Shown piece by piece: positions 4,311 to 5,533 of a stretch of DNA of 5,533 nt. Made by a program: the position numbers and the translations under genes. Under the pieces are notes generated by a model that was not told where the DNA came from, ran no database searches, and was given only the letters and a program-made list of their open reading frames with translations. The stretch's first letter is position 1; each line of letters starts with the position of its first letter. Source of the stretch: an uncultured Alphaproteobacteria bacterium (GTDB lineage Bacteria; Pseudomonadota; Alphaproteobacteria; Caulobacterales; Caulobacteraceae); assembly GCA_903928755.1 (NCBI GenBank), contig CAIYSH010000225.1, positions 1 through 5,533 on the forward strand, read 5' to 3'.

Positions 4311-5533
4311 ATGCATCCGGCCACACACGCCCTAAGCCACCCAGACCGCGCCGCCTATGTGATGGCGGGCTCCGGCGAAACCGTCACCTATGCCCAGCTG
4401 AATGACCGCTCCAACCAGGGTGCCCAGCTCTTCCGCGCCCTGGGGCTGAAGGTCGGCGATGTCATCGCCCTGATGATGGACAACAATGCCCGCTATTTCG
4501 AGATCGCCTGGGCGGCCCAGAGGTCGGGCCTGTATTTCACCTGCATTTCGTCCAAGCTCAGCGCCGGTGAGATCGAGTACATCATGACCGACTGCGAGGC
4601 CAAGGTGCTGATCACCTCGCCGGGCGTCGGCCCGCTGGCCGATGAACTGCCCAAACTCCTGCCCAATGTGAAGCTCTACATGGTCGGCGAGACCCGCCCA
4701 CCCTTCGAAAGCTTCGAGGCCGCCCGGGACAGGATGCCCGTCACCCCGGTCCCCGATCAGACCGCCGGCACGGACATGCTCTATTCCTCGGGCACCACCG
4801 GCCGCCCCAAGGGCATCAAGCACCCCCTGGCCGGCACCGCAATTGATGAGCCCAACAGCCTGGCCATGATGGCCCAGGGCCTGTTCGGCTTTAAGAGCGA
4901 CAGCGTCTATCTTTCGCCGGCCCCCCTCTATCACGCAGCCCCCCTGCGTTGGTGCATGAGCGTGCATCGTCTGGGCGGCACTGTGGTGGTCATGGAGAAG
5001 TTCGACCCTGAGGTCGCCCTCCAGCTGATCCAGGACCACAGGATCGATGTGGGCCAGTTCGTGCCTACCCACTTTGTGCGCATGCTCAAGCTCGATCCGG
5101 CCATCCGCGCAAAATACGACATCTCGTCCATGCGCAGTGCCGTCCACGCCGCCGCCCCCTGCCCCATCCCGATCAAGGAACAGATGATCGAATGGTGGGG
5201 TCCGGTGATCCAGGAATACTATGCCGGCAGTGAGGGCAACGGCTTCTGCTATATCGGCCCCCAAGACTGGCTGACCCACAAGGGCTCGGTCGGCCGGGCG
5301 ATCAACTGCGAGGTCAAGATCTGCGGCGACGACGGCGAAGCCCTGCCCCCACGCACCGAGGGCACGGTCTATTTCTCCGGCGGTGCCCCGCTGGTCTATC
5401 ACAATGCCCCCGACAAGGTAGCCGAGAACACCAATCGCCACGGCTGGACCACGCTCGGCGATGTGGGCTGGGTGGATGAAGAGGGCTTCCTCTACCTCAC
5501 CGACCGCAAGAGCTTCATGATCATCTCCGGCGG
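4311..5533 (+). CDS. acyl-CoA synthetase (AMP-forming), 3' end cut off by the window
   Basis: The open frame runs from ATG 4311 to the window edge, giving 407 residues plus part of a codon. Family members are usually a little over 500 residues, so roughly 100 are missing. The enzyme would activate a carboxylic acid with ATP to an acyl-adenylate and then transfer it to CoA. Visible motifs are the phosphate-binding loop YSSGTTGRPKGIK (158-170), the region SPAPLYHAAPLRW (202-214), the adenine-binding motif EYYAGSEGNG (302-311), GDVGWVDEEGFLYLTDRK (383-400) with ribose-binding D384, and the hinge at DRKSFMIISG. The lysine of motif A10, needed for adenylation, lies beyond the edge. The sequence resembles the long-chain fatty-acid-CoA ligase group with GRPKGIK..L and HAAAPCP motifs, but the true substrate is not deducible. 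AGGAAG (4301-4306) precedes the ATG at 4-nt spacing. The divergent crotonase gene shares its control region. Confidence 0.94.
   Translation, partial: MHPATHALSHPDRAAYVMAGSGETVTYAQLNDRSNQGAQLFRALGLKVGDVIALMMDNNARYFEIAWAAQRSGLYFTCISSKLSAGEIEYIMTDCEAKVLITSPGVGPLADELPKLLPNVKLYMVGETRPPFESFEAARDRMPVTPVPDQTAGTDMLYSSGTTGRPKGIKHPLAGTAIDEPNSLAMMAQGLFGFKSDSVYLSPAPLYHAAPLRWCMSVHRLGGTVVVMEKFDPEVALQLIQDHRIDVGQFVPTHFVRMLKLDPAIRAKYDISSMRSAVHAAAPCPIPIKEQMIEWWGPVIQEYYAGSEGNGFCYIGPQDWLTHKGSVGRAINCEVKICGDDGEALPPRTEGTVYFSGGAPLVYHNAPDKVAENTNRHGWTTLGDVGWVDEEGFLYLTDRKSFMIISG

Noticed and set aside
4332..5441. A 369-codon open frame on the minus strand opposite the acyl-CoA ligase
   Set aside because: It is an antisense shadow in high-GC DNA. 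The plus strand encodes a protein with the full set of adenylate-forming motifs, while the minus product is glycine- and histidine-rich and matches no family I recognise.

Overview
The window looks like chromosomal DNA from a high-GC alphaproteobacterium, most likely of the Caulobacterales (Caulobacter, Phenylobacterium or Brevundimonas type). This rests on the gene families present: a Ros/MucR regulator, a single-domain PAS_5 protein and a DUF2336 protein. It is supported by four GANTC sites (the CcrM methyltransferase target) packed into 58 bp of one promoter region. The genus is an inference. No mobile element, CRISPR array, rRNA or tRNA was seen.

Layout. A complete sufE-like gene (34-465, +) for iron-sulfur cluster assembly converges on a PAS_5 gene (523-1017, -). 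Upstream of the PAS gene lies a 180-bp spacer. It holds the GANTC cluster, a candidate promoter, and the strong intrinsic terminator of the next gene. That gene is a mucR/ros-type regulator (1198-1620, -). A 366-bp AT-richer stretch follows (1621-1986) with no convincing gene but several inverted and direct repeats. Next comes a DUF2336 protein (1987-3216, -), and 66 bp upstream of it on the same strand a crotonase-fold enzyme (3283-4167, -). A 143-bp divergent intergenic region carries a perfect 23-bp palindrome. It separates the crotonase gene from an acyl-CoA ligase gene (4311 to the window edge, +) that is cut off by the end of the window.

How the genes fit together. The divergent pair at 3283-5533 reads as a small fatty-acid or acyl-CoA catabolic unit. 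The ligase activates a carboxylic acid to its CoA thioester, and the crotonase acts on an enoyl-CoA intermediate. The shared palindrome is a good candidate operator for a regulator encoded elsewhere, perhaps of the TetR family. The left half holds housekeeping SufE and three regulatory or uncharacterised genes (PAS_5, MucR, DUF2336). In Caulobacter, MucR and GANTC methylation are both part of cell-cycle control, so the left half may be cell-cycle regulated; that is inference.

No clearly new multi-gene system is visible. The items most worth a second look are the GANTC cluster, the palindrome, the repeats at 1774-1850, a crotonase lacking both classical hydratase glutamates, and a MucR protein with a degraded zinc site.
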